Shown: positions 32,780 through 41,408 of the stretch, in pieces
How positions within the stretch are numbered: position 1 is the stretch's first letter
Layout: each line of letters starts with the position of its first letter
Source: Pseudomonas sp. ANT_J12
GTDB taxonomy: Bacteria > Pseudomonadota > Gammaproteobacteria > Pseudomonadales > Pseudomonadaceae
Assembly: GCF_008370045.1 (NCBI RefSeq)
Contig: NZ_VOBN01000001.1
Coordinates: 496,001-560,000 of the forward strand
Direction: 5' to 3'
Length of the DNA stretch: 64,000 bases
Position numbers and translations under genes: made by a program
Notes under the pieces: generated by a model
Told to the model about the DNA's origin: nothing
The model's input: the letters and a program-made list of their open reading frames with translations, nothing else
Database searches by the model: none

Positions 32780-33370
32780 TCAGCGCGCCGTGAAAATCAG
32801 TACCGCACTCACCGGCACCGACAGACTGATGGCCGACAAACCGGCGACCTTGCGCAAACTGTCCAGCCCTGGGGCCAGGTCGAAATCTTCAGCGTTGATC
32901 ACCAGCGGCTCCAGCGTGACCACTTGAAAGCGCCGGTCATCGAGGCGGGTCGCCAACAGTTCAGTGGTGTATTGGTGTTGCTTGCCGTGGAGGCTGACGG
33001 TCAGCGGCAAGCGCAATTCCAGCTGGGCGCCGGGGGCCAGGTCGTTGATCGGGCGCAGGTCGATCTGCGCGGTGATCACGGCGTCGGGGAAGGTCTGGAT
33101 CTCGAACAGGTCCTTGCGCATCCGCTCGTCACGCAACGGGATTCCGCTGTTCACTGAATCCATCTCGACTTCCACCTGGGCCAGGCCCGTGGGATCGACC
33201 TTGCCGTGCAGCACGAGAAAGCGCTGCACTTCGGAAATATTGGCGTTTTTGGTGCTGATGAACGACAGCCGCGACGACTCGCCATCGAGGTACCAATCGG
33301 CGTGGGCCGACAGCGTGGCGCCGGTCAGCAGCAGGAAGGCGAGGGTTTTGCAAAAGGAGCGGTTGAACAT
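32780..33370 (-). CDS. YceI-family periplasmic lipid-binding-like protein
   Basis: A 196-residue protein with a signal peptide (RSFCKTLAFLLLTGATLSAHA) and a YceI lipocalin-like barrel: WYLDGESSRLSFISTKNANIS, VEVEMDSVNSGIPLRDERMR, FPDAVITAQIDL and the LELRLPLTVSLHGKQ strand. YceI proteins bind isoprenoid or fatty ligands in the periplasm. It lies one base upstream of clsB on the same strand, suggesting a joint role in the envelope. The ATG follows GGAGCGGTTGAAC-like sequence. Ligand unknown. Confidence 0.85.
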   Translation of the reverse strand: MFNRSFCKTLAFLLLTGATLSAHADWYLDGESSRLSFISTKNANISEVQRFLVLHGKVDPTGLAQVEVEMDSVNSGIPLRDERMRKDLFEIQTFPDAVITAQIDLRPINDLAPGAQLELRLPLTVSLHGKQHQYTTELLATRLDDRRFQVVTLEPLVINAEDFDLAPGLDSLRKVAGLSAISLSVPVSAVLIFTAR

Positions 33371-33438
33371 AAAGACCCGTGGGGCAAGAAAACCTGAGCG
33401 AACCTTAACCGGGCGTGGGCGTGTTGCAAACCGAAACC

Positions 33439-33507
33439 TGTAGGAGCAAGGCTTGCCTGCGATGGCGATCTCAGGGACGCCAACGCGGGCAAGCCATGCT
33501 CCTACAG
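33439..33507. repeat. A-family palindromic repeat, degenerate
   Basis: TGTAGGAGCAAGGCTTGCCT and the partner GCGGGCAAGCCATGCTCCTA show several base changes relative to other A elements, so this copy is older or decaying. It lies 14 bases after the end of the gene at 33521. Confidence 0.75.
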
Positions 33508-33520
33508 AATGCGATCTGTT

Positions 33521-33844
33521 TCAGGGTTGCAGGCGACAGCCCTGGCGCTCGCCGATCCACTGCGCGCTGTTGCTGCGCCCCAGGCCGCTGACCGTCACGC
33601 GCTTGCTCGCTTCATCATCGGTAAACCCGCTGAAGGACAACCACTGCTTCACATAGCCCCGGCAATACTGGGCGTCGTTGTTCATCACGTAGCGGCACGA
33701 ACAATATTCCTTGGCGGTGTAGCCGCTGATGATGTCCGGAAACGCCCACAGTGCGACACGCTCCTGCCAGATCCAGCCGAGCAGTAAAAACAGCAGCAAA
33801 AGAAGAATGCTGGTGAACGGACGGCGCCGAACAAACCGGCTCAT
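33521..33844 (-). CDS. Small membrane protein with four cysteines, unknown
   Basis: A 107-residue protein I cannot assign. One membrane helix (about residues 10-28, FTSILLLLLFLLLGWIWQE) is followed by an outside part with a cysteine set, EYCSCRYVMNNDAQYCRGYV and C near the end (QGCRLQP), compatible with two disulfides. Its start overlaps the stop of the serine-hydrolase gene by four bases (ATGA), so the pair is translationally coupled and the protein may work with that enzyme at the inner membrane. It is not similar to any family I recognise. Confidence 0.7.
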   Translation of the reverse strand: MSRFVRRRPFTSILLLLLFLLLGWIWQERVALWAFPDIISGYTAKEYCSCRYVMNNDAQYCRGYVKQWLSFSGFTDDEASKRVTVSGLGRSNSAQWIGERQGCRLQP

Positions 33845-34935
33845 GGCTGCACCTTCCCGGCAAACGCCTTGAGCGCGAGGTTGAGCAATTCGTTGTGCCG
33901 ATACGTCCCGTCGCGATCATCGCCATAACGCACGATCACCAGGTTTTCGCTGGGGATCACGTACAACGCCTGGCCCCAATGCCCCAGCGCGGCGAAGGTG
34001 TCGGCCGGGGCGTCCGGCCAAGGTGGTGCCGCGCCGTCCACTGCGCGGTTGAGCCACCACTGGCCGCCGGGCACGGCTTCGTCCTGATGGGCGCGATAAC
34101 CGGCGAAGGGTTCACGGTTGAAGGCGACCCAGTCCTTGGGCAGCAATTGCCGCTCGCCCCAACGACCATCGCGCGCCATCAACAGACCGATCCGCGCCAG
34201 GTCCCGGGCGGTGAGGTAGGCATAGGACGAGGCGACAAACGTGCCGGTGGCGTCGGTTTCCCACACGGCATGCCGAATCCCCAGGGGCTCGAACAATGCC
34301 GTCCATGGATAGTCGGGATAACGGTTCGGGCCAACGATGGTTTTCAGTGCTGCCGACAGGAGGTTGCTGTCGCCGCTGGAATAGCGAAACGCCTGGCCAG
34401 GGGCCGCGTATTCGTCGTGGGCGGCGGTGAACGTGGCCATGTTCGCGTGACCGCGGGTGTAGAGCATGGCCACCACCGAGGATTTCAGCGGCGCGTATTC
34501 GTAGTCTTCCTGCCAGTCCAGCCCGGAGGCCCAATGCAACAGGTCGGCCAGGGTGATCGCCGGGTGGTTTTCCAGCGCCGGATAAAACTTCACGGCCGGG
34601 TCCTGCAACCTGAACAAGCCTTCGCCATAGGCCACGCCGAGGACCGTGGCCATCAGGCTTTTGCTGATCGACCAGGTCAGGTGCGGGGTGTCGGCGGTGG
34701 TCGGGCCGGCGTAGCGTTCGTAGATCAGTTGACCGTCGCGGATCACCAGCAAGGCGTCGGTGCGGATGCCGGTTCGGGTGGAGTCATCGCGGGTCGCAAA
34801 GGCGTAGGTTTCCAGGGCTTCCAGGGCCGGGCCGGTGATGGTCGGGCCTTGCGACCATTGTTCAGCGGGCCAGTTTTCGGCGTGGGCCGTTTGGCTGAGC
34901 AGCAGCATGATGAACAGCGACAAGCCTTTGAACAT
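33841..34935 (-). CDS. Serine hydrolase, class C beta-lactamase/esterase family
   Basis: A 364-residue secreted protein with a signal peptide (MFKGLSLFIMLLLSQTAHA). The nucleophile motif SxxK is SISK (in LTWSISKSLMATVLGVA, about residues 91-107); the tyrosine motif appears as YSS in FRYSSGDSNLL and the third motif as HWG in GHWGQALYVIP. This matches penicillin-binding-protein-like esterases/AmpC relatives of wide substrate range. A true AmpC has YAN and KTG, so it is not expected to be an efficient beta-lactamase. ATG 34935 starts the signal peptide; the longer frame to 35196 runs through a repeat. It overlaps the small protein gene downstream. Confidence 0.85.
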   Translation of the reverse strand: MFKGLSLFIMLLLSQTAHAENWPAEQWSQGPTITGPALEALETYAFATRDDSTRTGIRTDALLVIRDGQLIYERYAGPTTADTPHLTWSISKSLMATVLGVAYGEGLFRLQDPAVKFYPALENHPAITLADLLHWASGLDWQEDYEYAPLKSSVVAMLYTRGHANMATFTAAHDEYAAPGQAFRYSSGDSNLLSAALKTIVGPNRYPDYPWTALFEPLGIRHAVWETDATGTFVASSYAYLTARDLARIGLLMARDGRWGERQLLPKDWVAFNREPFAGYRAHQDEAVPGGQWWLNRAVDGAAPPWPDAPADTFAALGHWGQALYVIPSENLVIVRYGDDRDGTYRHNELLNLALKAFAGKVQP

Positions 34936-35016
34936 GGTGGGGGCTCGGGAGGATGGACCTGCTGAGCCTAGTTGAGGTTGATGACAGTTTTGGAATGTGC
35001 GTCGGTCATGATGACG

Positions 35017-35092
35017 CCTTCGCGGGCAAGCCTCGCTCCTACAGGGAATTGCGCTAAACCTGTAGGAGCGAGGCTTGCCCGCGAAGAGGCCC
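35017..35092. repeat. A-family palindromic repeat
   Basis: CTTCGCGGGCAAGCCTCGCT...CCTACAG and CTGTAGGAGCGAGGCTTGCC...CGCGAAGAGG with a 15-base loop. It ends two bases before the stop of the acyl-CoA-dehydrogenase-like gene on the minus strand. Confidence 0.87.
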
Positions 35093-35093
35093 G

Positions 35094-35981
35094 TCAGCCG
35101 GACAAGGATCCCGCCAACGCCTTGGCCAACCGCTTCCCCCGCGCCCCCGCCGCCAGATCCATCACCGCTTGATCGCGCTGCCACATCTGCGCCCAAAGCG
35201 GCGGCCCTTCAGCCAGCGCCTGATTCACCTCGGCCTTGAGCCCATCGAACTGCGCAAACAACCCGCCGAGCACCACGTGCCCGGCCGGATTGCCTGGCGC
35301 TTGCCGACTGACCTCCGCACACCCGGCCAACAACGCGAGCAACCGCAATTGCAGGGTTGGCGGCCAGTCGCTGTCCTGCCCGACGCCATACAGCCACGCG
35401 CTCATGGCACTCAGCACATAGATGTCTTCCAGGGTGCGGAACGGTTTGACGTAAGCGTCCCAGCCATCGCCGGCCAGCAACTCGCAGAAGGCGTTGTCGA
35501 GAAATACCCGACCGTGGCTGATGTCCGGCATCAAGGCGATGGCCGGGAGTTTTTCCAGGCGCACGCCTGGCTCGCCGGGATAGACCACCGCCAGGTTCAG
35601 GCGCGGGACTTCGCCGGGTTCTTCGCTGCGAGCAGCGATCAGCAGCCAATCGGCGGCGTCGCCGGCGGTGACGAAATCCTTGCGCCCGTTCAGACGCAGA
35701 TCCTTGAGGCGGGTCTGCATGTCGGCCGGGCGCAGGCTGCGTTGTTCGGTCGCACACAAGGCGCCGAGGCTCTGTGGCGCGCTCGGCCACAACACGCGCA
35801 ACGCCGCTTGATAACCCACCAGAAACGCCAACCCCGGCGTCGCCATCAGGCGCGCGCCAGCCACCGCCAGTTCGAACGGCGTGACCGCGCCCAACTGATG
35901 CAACAGCGTCGCAAAGCCTTCGGCCAGGTCGGCATTGGCCGGCAGGCGTTCGCGGCGATTGAGCAGGGTTTGCCAGGGCAT
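35094..35981 (-). CDS. Acyl-CoA-dehydrogenase-like protein, short
   Basis: A 295-residue protein that reads like an acyl-CoA dehydrogenase: ELAVAGARLMATPGLAFLVG, the strand run KDLRLNGRKDFVTAGDAADW and LLIAARSEEPGEVPR, and an all-helical C-terminal part. Full family members have about 380-400 residues; the usual N-terminal helical domain is reduced and I could not place the catalytic glutamate, so activity is uncertain. The ATG at 35981 is supported by AAGGAG five bases upstream; the open frame reaches 36134 through non-coding sequence. It is divergent from olsB, with starts 154 bases apart. Confidence 0.62.
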   Translation of the reverse strand: MPWQTLLNRRERLPANADLAEGFATLLHQLGAVTPFELAVAGARLMATPGLAFLVGYQAALRVLWPSAPQSLGALCATEQRSLRPADMQTRLKDLRLNGRKDFVTAGDAADWLLIAARSEEPGEVPRLNLAVVYPGEPGVRLEKLPAIALMPDISHGRVFLDNAFCELLAGDGWDAYVKPFRTLEDIYVLSAMSAWLYGVGQDSDWPPTLQLRLLALLAGCAEVSRQAPGNPAGHVVLGGLFAQFDGLKAEVNQALAEGPPLWAQMWQRDQAVMDLAAGARGKRLAKALAGSLSG

Positions 35982-36135
35982 AAGAGTCTCCTTGTGGGCT
36001 GTCATATAAGCATCACCAAAGCTTAACGGCGATGACACCGGGGCTACATAGCCTGACTTTGCACAACACGGCTGCATAAAGAAAGTCGATCGGCTGCAAC
36101 CCACGACGGGTGCACGGCCCGTACGGAGATTCACA

Positions 36136-36891
36136 ATGACTCAGATCGCCCGCATCAGCGACACCGGCAATGAACGCCGCCTGCAAGCCGAACGCCTGAT
36201 CGGCAGTGAGGCCTTGCAGGAAGCCCAGGCCTTGCGCTTCAACGTATTCAGCGGCGAATTCAACGCCAAGCTGAAAGGCGCGGAACGCGGTCTGGACATG
36301 GATGACTATGATGTTCACTGCGCCCACATCGGCGTGCGTGACTTGAACACCGGTCGTCTGGTGGCCACCACCCGATTGCTCGACCACACCGCCGCCAGCA
36401 GCCTGGGCAAGTTCTACAGCGAAGAAGAATTCAGCTTGCACGGCCTGGTCCACTTGAAAGGCCCGATCCTCGAAATCGGCCGCACCTGCGTCGACCCGGC
36501 CTACCGCAACGGCGGCACCATCGCCGTGCTCTGGGGTGAACTGGCCGAAGTCCTGAACCAGGGCGGCTACAGCTATTTGATGGGTTGCGCGAGCATCCCG
36601 ATGCAGGACGGCGGGATCCAGGCCCACGCCATCATGCAGCGACTGCGCGAACGCTACCTGTGCACCGAACACCTGCGGGCCGAGCCGAAAAAACCGCTGC
36701 CTGTGTTAGACCTGCCGTCCAACGTCATCGCCGAAATGCCGCCGCTGCTCAAGGCCTACATGCGCCTGGGCGCGAAGATCTGCGGCGAGCCGTGCTGGGA
36801 CGAAGACTTCCAGGTCGCCGACGTATTCATCCTGCTCAAGCGCGACGAACTCTGCCCGCGTTACGCCAAACACTTCAAGGCGGCCATGTAA
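36136..36891 (+). CDS. olsB: Ornithine-ACP N-acyltransferase OlsB
   Basis: A 251-residue GNAT-type acyltransferase that makes lyso-ornithine lipid from ornithine and 3-hydroxyacyl-ACP, first step of ornithine lipids, phosphorus-free membrane lipids made under phosphate limitation. Seen: [38 protein letters not shown] and the acyl-binding [27 protein letters not shown] precedes the ATG. Its stop overlaps the start of olsA by one base. No Pho box is obvious before it. Confirmed by its coupled partner. Confidence 0.9.
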   Translation: MTQIARISDTGNERRLQAERLIGSEALQEAQALRFNVFSGEFNAKLKGAERGLDMDDYDVHCAHIGVRDLNTGRLVATTRLLDHTAASSLGKFYSEEEFSLHGLVHLKGPILEIGRTCVDPAYRNGGTIAVLWGELAEVLNQGGYSYLMGCASIPMQDGGIQAHAIMQRLRERYLCTEHLRAEPKKPLPVLDLPSNVIAEMPPLLKAYMRLGAKICGEPCWDEDFQVADVFILLKRDELCPRYAKHFKAAM

Positions 36892-37685
36892 TGAGCCGCC
36901 TTCGGGTGTACGCGCGAATTGCGCGAGTGCTGTTTGTGGTGGCGCTGGGCCTGACCATGGCCAGTGTGTTCGGCGTGTTCGAACGCGCCGGGATTGCCCA
37001 TTCGATGGTCCGTCGTCAGCGCTGGTCGCGGTTTTTCATGGCGCGGCTGAGCAACGCCCTGCCCTTTCGCGTGACGGTGCATGGCGAATTACCGAAGGCG
37101 CCGATGCTCTGGGTCAGTAATCATGTGTCCTGGACCGACATTCCGTTGCTGGGGATGATCACGCCGCTGTCGTTCCTGTCCAAGGCCGAAGTGCGTACCT
37201 GGCCGGTGGCCGGCTGGTTGGCGGCCAAGGCGGGCAGCCTGTTTATCCGTCGCGGTTCGGGCGACAGCCAGTTGATCCGCAAGCAGATGACCCGTCACCT
37301 GGAGCAACAGCACCCGCTGCTGATGTTCCCGGAAGGCACCACCACCGATGGCCGTTCGCTGCGTACCTTCCACGGTCGCTTGCTGTCAGCGGCGATTGAT
37401 GCCGAAGTCGCGATGCAGCCGGTGGCGATCCGTTATCTGCGCGATGGTGAAATCGATCCGCTGGCGCCGTTCATTGGTGATGATGATTTGCTCTCGCACC
37501 TGATGCGCTTGTTTGCCAATGACCGGGGCGAGGTGGAGATTCACTTGCTTAAGCCGATTGCCTGCGAAGGTCGCGAACGTGCGGCGCTGGCGTTCGAAGC
37601 GCAGCAGGCAGTGCAGCGGGCGTTGTTTGGTGAAGTGGCGAAACCTGCCGAACCGCGGCGAGTCGGCGAACTGATCGCCGCGTAA
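36891..37685 (+). CDS. olsA: Lyso-ornithine lipid O-acyltransferase OlsA
   Basis: A 264-residue PlsC-type acyltransferase completing ornithine lipid. The HX4D motif is in SNHVSWTDIPLLGM (about residues 76-89), the second motif FIRRGSGDSQLIRKQM, and the third FPEGTTTDGRSL (about 146-157). An N-terminal membrane helix (RVLFVVALGLTMASVFGVF, about residues 11-29) anchors it. The ATG at 36891 overlaps the TAA of olsB (TAATG), so the two are translationally coupled; a longer frame from 36585 is an overlap artefact. Together with OlsB it makes ornithine lipids at the inner membrane. Confidence 0.92.
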   Translation: MSRLRVYARIARVLFVVALGLTMASVFGVFERAGIAHSMVRRQRWSRFFMARLSNALPFRVTVHGELPKAPMLWVSNHVSWTDIPLLGMITPLSFLSKAEVRTWPVAGWLAAKAGSLFIRRGSGDSQLIRKQMTRHLEQQHPLLMFPEGTTTDGRSLRTFHGRLLSAAIDAEVAMQPVAIRYLRDGEIDPLAPFIGDDDLLSHLMRLFANDRGEVEIHLLKPIACEGRERAALAFEAQQAVQRALFGEVAKPAEPRRVGELIAA

Positions 37686-37726
37686 TGCCGCATCAAACCG
37701 AACTGAACGCCGCGCAACCCCTGCTT

Positions 37727-37802
37727 CTGTAGGAGCGAGGCTTGCCCGCGAAGCTTTTAGCGCTTTCAAAGGCCCCTTCGCGGGCAAGCCTCGCTCCTAC
37801 AG
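37727..37802. repeat. A-family palindromic repeat
   Basis: CTGTAGGAGCGAGGCTTGCC...CGCGAAG and CTTCGCGGGCAAGCCTCGCT...CCTACAG, loop about 22 bases. It separates olsA and the convergent acpH. Confidence 0.87.
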
Positions 37803-37812
37803 GTAATGGGTG

Positions 37813-38382
37813 TCAGCGGTTTTTGACGAAATCCTGAAGCTGCGGATAGAACAACCGAAAGTCATCACTCAACGGCTCATACAACACCCGCAACTCCTGC
37901 ATCGCCCCGGCCAGTTCTTCAGGCTTGGTCAAGCGCCGGGAAATCCCCCGCAGCACCTGCGCCAGCACCTCGAAATCCTCGTAAGACCCCAACCAGTCAT
38001 TGGCCAACATGTGCGGCGCGATTTGCGCCAGGCGCTCGGGCAACTGCGGTTCGCTGGACAGCACCCGGTAAACGTCCGACGTGAACTGCGCCAGCGGCTG
38101 ATCGGCATAAAGCGTCCAGTCCCGCGCCAGGCAATGGTCGAAAAACACATCGAGGACGATCCCGGCATAGCGCCGACGCGTGACGGTAAACCGCGACAAC
38201 GCGATGTCCACCAACGGATGGCGGTCGGTAAAGACGTCGATGCTGCGATGCAGCTGGATGGCGGCTTCGATGTCCGGGGTGTACTGCCCTTGCAGGCGCC
38301 CTTTGACGAAATCGCCATACAGGCTGCCGAGCCATTGACCGGGGCGCTGGCCACCGAGATGAAGATGTGCGAGATAGTTCAT
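37813..38382 (-). CDS. acpH: Acyl carrier protein phosphodiesterase (AcpH)
   Basis: A 189-residue protein of the AcpH family, HD-domain-like hydrolases that remove the 4'-phosphopantetheine group from acyl carrier protein. Seen: MNYLAHLHLGGQRPGQWLGS, GDFVKGRLQGQY, IQLHRSIDVFTDRHP with the metal-binding histidines, and VLDVFFDHCLARDWTLY. Length fits E. coli AcpH (193). The ATG at 38382 is the usual start of the family; the ribosome-binding site is weak. Its start is 170 bases from the divergent ArsR gene. Confidence 0.88.
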   Translation of the reverse strand: MNYLAHLHLGGQRPGQWLGSLYGDFVKGRLQGQYTPDIEAAIQLHRSIDVFTDRHPLVDIALSRFTVTRRRYAGIVLDVFFDHCLARDWTLYADQPLAQFTSDVYRVLSSEPQLPERLAQIAPHMLANDWLGSYEDFEVLAQVLRGISRRLTKPEELAGAMQELRVLYEPLSDDFRLFYPQLQDFVKNR

Positions 38383-38438
38383 GTCGCGCAGCTTAGCACT
38401 GCCGCCTCCTGTTGTTACAAACACGTATCGTTATAACC

Positions 38439-38524
38439 CGATATACCGATTTACACGGTCAACAGATCGAAATCATATTGATATATCGCGATTCAACGAT
38501 TTAAAGTTCGCCCCATCGCGATAT
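38439..38524. promoter_or_regulatory. Candidate ArsR operator cluster
   Basis: ATATCGCGAT (38483-38492) and its exact inverse ATCGCGATAT (38515-38524) lie centre to centre 32 bases apart, three helical turns, and a related CGATATACCGAT lies at 38439-38450. All precede the ArsR gene at 38553 and fit binding by a dimeric winged-helix repressor. The role is inferred from position and symmetry. Confidence 0.5.
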
Positions 38525-38552
38525 AGCGTTTTACTCATTACGAGCCCACACC

Positions 38553-38873
38553 ATGACCCTTGACCTCGACGAAATAATAAAAGCGCTGGCACACCCAGTA
38601 CGCCGAGACATCCTCATCTGGCTGAAAGACCCCAAGGTCCAGTTTCCGGAACAGATCCACAACCACGAATACGGCATTTGCGCCGGGCAGATCGATCAAC
38701 GCTGCGGCTTGTCGCAGTCGACCGTGTCCGCCCATTTGGCCACATTGCAACGTGCGGGTCTGATCAGCAGCCAGAAAGCCGGTCAATGGCACTTCTTCAA
38801 ACGCAACGAGGACGTGATCCAAGCGGCCCTCGACGCCATCGTCAAAGAGCTCAGTGCTCCGACCAGGAATTAA
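38553..38873 (+). CDS. ArsR-family repressor
   Basis: A 106-residue winged-helix repressor. The DNA-reading helix is GLSQSTVSAHLATLQRAGLI (about residues 51-70), preceded by the start IIKALAHPVRRDILIWLKDP and followed by the hairpin wing KAGQWHFFKR. It is not a metal sensor of the ELCVCDL type: only two cysteines are seen, C42 in GICAGQIDQRC and C50 nearby, which could sense a reactive molecule. It precedes the MFS and XenB genes with a three-base gap, so it is likely the regulator of that operon and controls its own promoter. Confidence 0.85.
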   Translation: MTLDLDEIIKALAHPVRRDILIWLKDPKVQFPEQIHNHEYGICAGQIDQRCGLSQSTVSAHLATLQRAGLISSQKAGQWHFFKRNEDVIQAALDAIVKELSAPTRN

Positions 38874-38876
38874 CCA

Positions 38877-40046
38877 ATGCCCCTCTCGCTACTCATTCTG
38901 GCCCTGAGCGCCTTCGCCATCGGCACCACCGAGTTCGTCATCATGGGCCTGCTGCCCGATGTGGCGGCTGACCTGGGTGTTTCAATCCCCGGCGCCGGCT
39001 GGCTGGTGACCGGTTACGCCCTGGGCGTGGCCATCGGTGCACCGTTCATGGCACTGGCCACCGCCCGCCTGCCGCGCAAGGCCGCCCTGGTAGCGTTGAT
39101 GGGGATTTTTATCGTCGGCAACCTGCTGTGCGCCATGGCCAGTGACTACAACGTGTTGATGTTTGCCCGCGTGGTCACTGCCCTGTGCCACGGCGCGTTC
39201 TTCGGTATCGGTTCGGTGGTGGCGGCAGGCCTGGTGCCGGCCAACAAGCGCGCTTCGGCCGTGGCGCTGATGTTCACCGGTTTGACCCTGGCCAACGTCC
39301 TTGGCGTACCGCTGGGCACCGCGCTCGGTCAGGAAGCCGGCTGGCGCTCGACCTTCTGGGCGGTGACCGTGATCGGTGTGATTGCATTGATCGGCCTGAT
39401 CCGCTTCCTGCCGGCCAAGCGCGATGAAGAAAAACTCGATATGCGCGCTGAATTGCGAGCCCTCAAAGGCGCCGGGATCTGGCTGTCGCTGACCATGACG
39501 GCGTTGTTTGCCGCGTCGATGTTCACCCTCTTCACCTACGTCGCTCCGCTGCTTGGCGATGTGACCGGCATCTCGCCCAAAGGCGTGACCTGGACCCTGC
39601 TGCTGATCGGCCTGGGCCTGACGGTCGGCAACATCATCGGCGGCAAGCTGGCGGACAAACGCCTGGCCGCCACGCTGATCGGCGTCTTCATCTCGATGGC
39701 CGTGGTTTCGACAGTCCTGACCTGGACCAGCGTCGCGCTGATCCCGACTGAAATCACCCTGTTCCTCTGGGCCACCGCTTCATTTGCCGCCGTCCCTGCG
39801 CTGCAAATCAACGTGGTGACCTTCGGCAAGGCGGCACCGAACCTGGTCTCGACCCTGAACATCGGCGCCTTCAACGTCGGCAACGCACTCGGTGCCTGGG
39901 TCGGCGGCAGCGTCATCGCCCACGGCTTCGGCCTGACCAGCGTGCCCCTCGCGGCGGCCGCACTGGCGGTGCTCGCCCTGCTGGTGACCCTGATTACTTT
40001 CCGTCAGAGCGGCGATCCCGAACTGGCCCCTGCCACTACTCATTGA
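38877..40046 (+). CDS. MFS transporter, AraJ-like (DHA1)
   Basis: A 389-residue 12-helix exporter of the DHA1 family, near the sugar/arabinose-efflux (AraJ/YdhP) branch. Start LALSAFAIGTTEFVIMGLLP is the family signature, followed by VSIPGAGWLVTGYALGVAIG and, in the loop 2-3, TARLPRKAALVALMG. It starts three bases after arsR and is followed by xenB after 21 bases, so the three form one unit. Efflux of an electrophile or the reduced product is likely, as judged from the reductase that follows. Substrate unknown. Confidence 0.85.
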   Translation: MPLSLLILALSAFAIGTTEFVIMGLLPDVAADLGVSIPGAGWLVTGYALGVAIGAPFMALATARLPRKAALVALMGIFIVGNLLCAMASDYNVLMFARVVTALCHGAFFGIGSVVAAGLVPANKRASAVALMFTGLTLANVLGVPLGTALGQEAGWRSTFWAVTVIGVIALIGLIRFLPAKRDEEKLDMRAELRALKGAGIWLSLTMTALFAASMFTLFTYVAPLLGDVTGISPKGVTWTLLLIGLGLTVGNIIGGKLADKRLAATLIGVFISMAVVSTVLTWTSVALIPTEITLFLWATASFAAVPALQINVVTFGKAAPNLVSTLNIGAFNVGNALGAWVGGSVIAHGFGLTSVPLAAAALAVLALLVTLITFRQSGDPELAPATTH

Positions 40047-40067
40047 TCTTCAAAAGAGAGCTATTTC

Positions 40068-41117
40068 ATGACGACTATTTTCGATCCAATCAAACTGGGC
40101 GACCTCGAGTTGGCCAACCGCATCATCATGGCGCCGCTGACCCGCTGCCGCGCCGACGAAGGCCGTGTGCCGAACGCGCTGATGGCCGAGTACTACGTCC
40201 AACGGGCCTCGGCCGGCCTGATCCTCAGCGAGGCCACCTCGGTCACGCCGATGGGCGTCGGCTACCCGGACACCCCGGGTATCTGGTCCAACGACCAGGT
40301 GCGTGGCTGGGCCAACGTGACCAAAGCGGTCCATGCGGCCGGCGGCAAGATCGTCCTGCAACTGTGGCACGTCGGCCGGGTCTCCCACCCGTCGTACCTG
40401 AACGGCGAAGCTCCGGTCGCACCGAGCGCCATCCAGCCTAAAGGCCATGTCAGCCTGGTGCGTCCACTGGCCGACTATCCAACGCCACGGGCTCTGGAAA
40501 TCGAAGAAATCGCTGATGTCGTCGACGCCTACCGCGTCGGCGCCGAAAACGCCAAGGCTGCCGGTTTCGACGGCGTGGAAATCCACGGCGCCAACGGTTA
40601 CCTGCTCGACCAGTTCCTGCAAAGCAGCACCAACCAGCGCACCGACCACTACGGCGGCTCCCTGGAAAACCGTGCACGCCTGCTGTTGGAAGTGACCGAC
40701 GCCGCCATCGAAGTCTGGGGCGCTGGCCGTGTCGGTGTGCACCTTGCACCGCGCGCCGACTCCCATGACATGGGCGACGACAACCTGTCCGAGACCTTCA
40801 CCTACGTCGCTCGCGAACTGGGCAAGCGTGGCATCGCGTTCATTTGCTCCCGCGAGAAAGAAGCCGGCGACAGCCTCGGCCCACAACTGAAAGAAGCCTT
40901 CGGCGGCCCGTACATCGCCAACGAGCGCTTCACCAAGGACAGCGCCAATGCCTGGCTGGCCTCCGGCAAGGCTGATGCGGTCGCGTTTGGCGTGCCGTTC
41001 ATCGCCAACCCGGATTTGCCCGCGCGCTTGAAGGCGGATGCGCCGCTTAATGAAGCGCGCCCAGAACTGTTCTACGCCAAGGGTCCGGTCGGTTATATCG
41101 ACTATCCAACGCTGTAA
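40068..41117 (+). CDS. xenB: Xenobiotic reductase, Old Yellow Enzyme family (XenB)
   Basis: A 349-residue FMN enzyme that reduces activated double bonds, nitro groups and nitrate esters with NADPH. It matches P. fluorescens XenB nearly along its full length from memory: start TIFDPIKLGDLELANRIIMA, PLTRCRADEGRVPN, QLWHVGRVSHPSYLNGE and the FMN/substrate loop EIHGANGYLLDQFLQ with the histidine-asparagine pair, plus GGSLENRARLL. It is the last gene of the ArsR-MFS-XenB unit and is followed by a terminator at 41157-41188. It may detoxify N-ethylmaleimide-like electrophiles sensed by ArsR. Confidence 0.93.
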   Translation: MTTIFDPIKLGDLELANRIIMAPLTRCRADEGRVPNALMAEYYVQRASAGLILSEATSVTPMGVGYPDTPGIWSNDQVRGWANVTKAVHAAGGKIVLQLWHVGRVSHPSYLNGEAPVAPSAIQPKGHVSLVRPLADYPTPRALEIEEIADVVDAYRVGAENAKAAGFDGVEIHGANGYLLDQFLQSSTNQRTDHYGGSLENRARLLLEVTDAAIEVWGAGRVGVHLAPRADSHDMGDDNLSETFTYVARELGKRGIAFICSREKEAGDSLGPQLKEAFGGPYIANERFTKDSANAWLASGKADAVAFGVPFIANPDLPARLKADAPLNEARPELFYAKGPVGYIDYPTL

Positions 41118-41156
41118 GGGTGCTTACAGGAGCAAACGCTGCTCCTGCGCAAACGC

Positions 41157-41188
41157 AAAAGCCCCGACTCGAAAGAGCCGGGGCTTTT
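41157..41188 (+). terminator. Terminator after xenB
   Basis: AAAAGCCCCGACTC and GAGCCGGGGCTTTT form a 14-base stem with one mismatch around a GAAA loop, then T residues follow. It is 40 bases after the xenB stop. Confidence 0.85.
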
Positions 41189-41408
41189 TGCATAGAGCGT
41201 TCAAAGATTGCAGGCTAAGGTCGCTTTTTCGGGTTTATTTACAGTCGTTCACACGCACGAAACAAATTCCCTACAAAATACGTAGCTCGCTACCTATCAA
41301 CCTGCTACTAGTCCGTATATAAAAGCACACCATGCCTTGGGGTGAAGAAATCAGCGCCTTCTACCCACTGGGGTGTTGACACACCCTGTCCCAAATACGC
41401 ATTTTGTT

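Noticed and set aside
34936..35196. N-terminal extension of the serine hydrolase
   Set aside because: It would be encoded by an A-family repeat and would bury the signal peptide.
36585..36890. Long N-terminal extension of OlsA inside olsB
   Set aside because: It lies out of frame inside olsB; the ATG at 36891 overlaps the olsB stop and gives the normal PlsC-type start.
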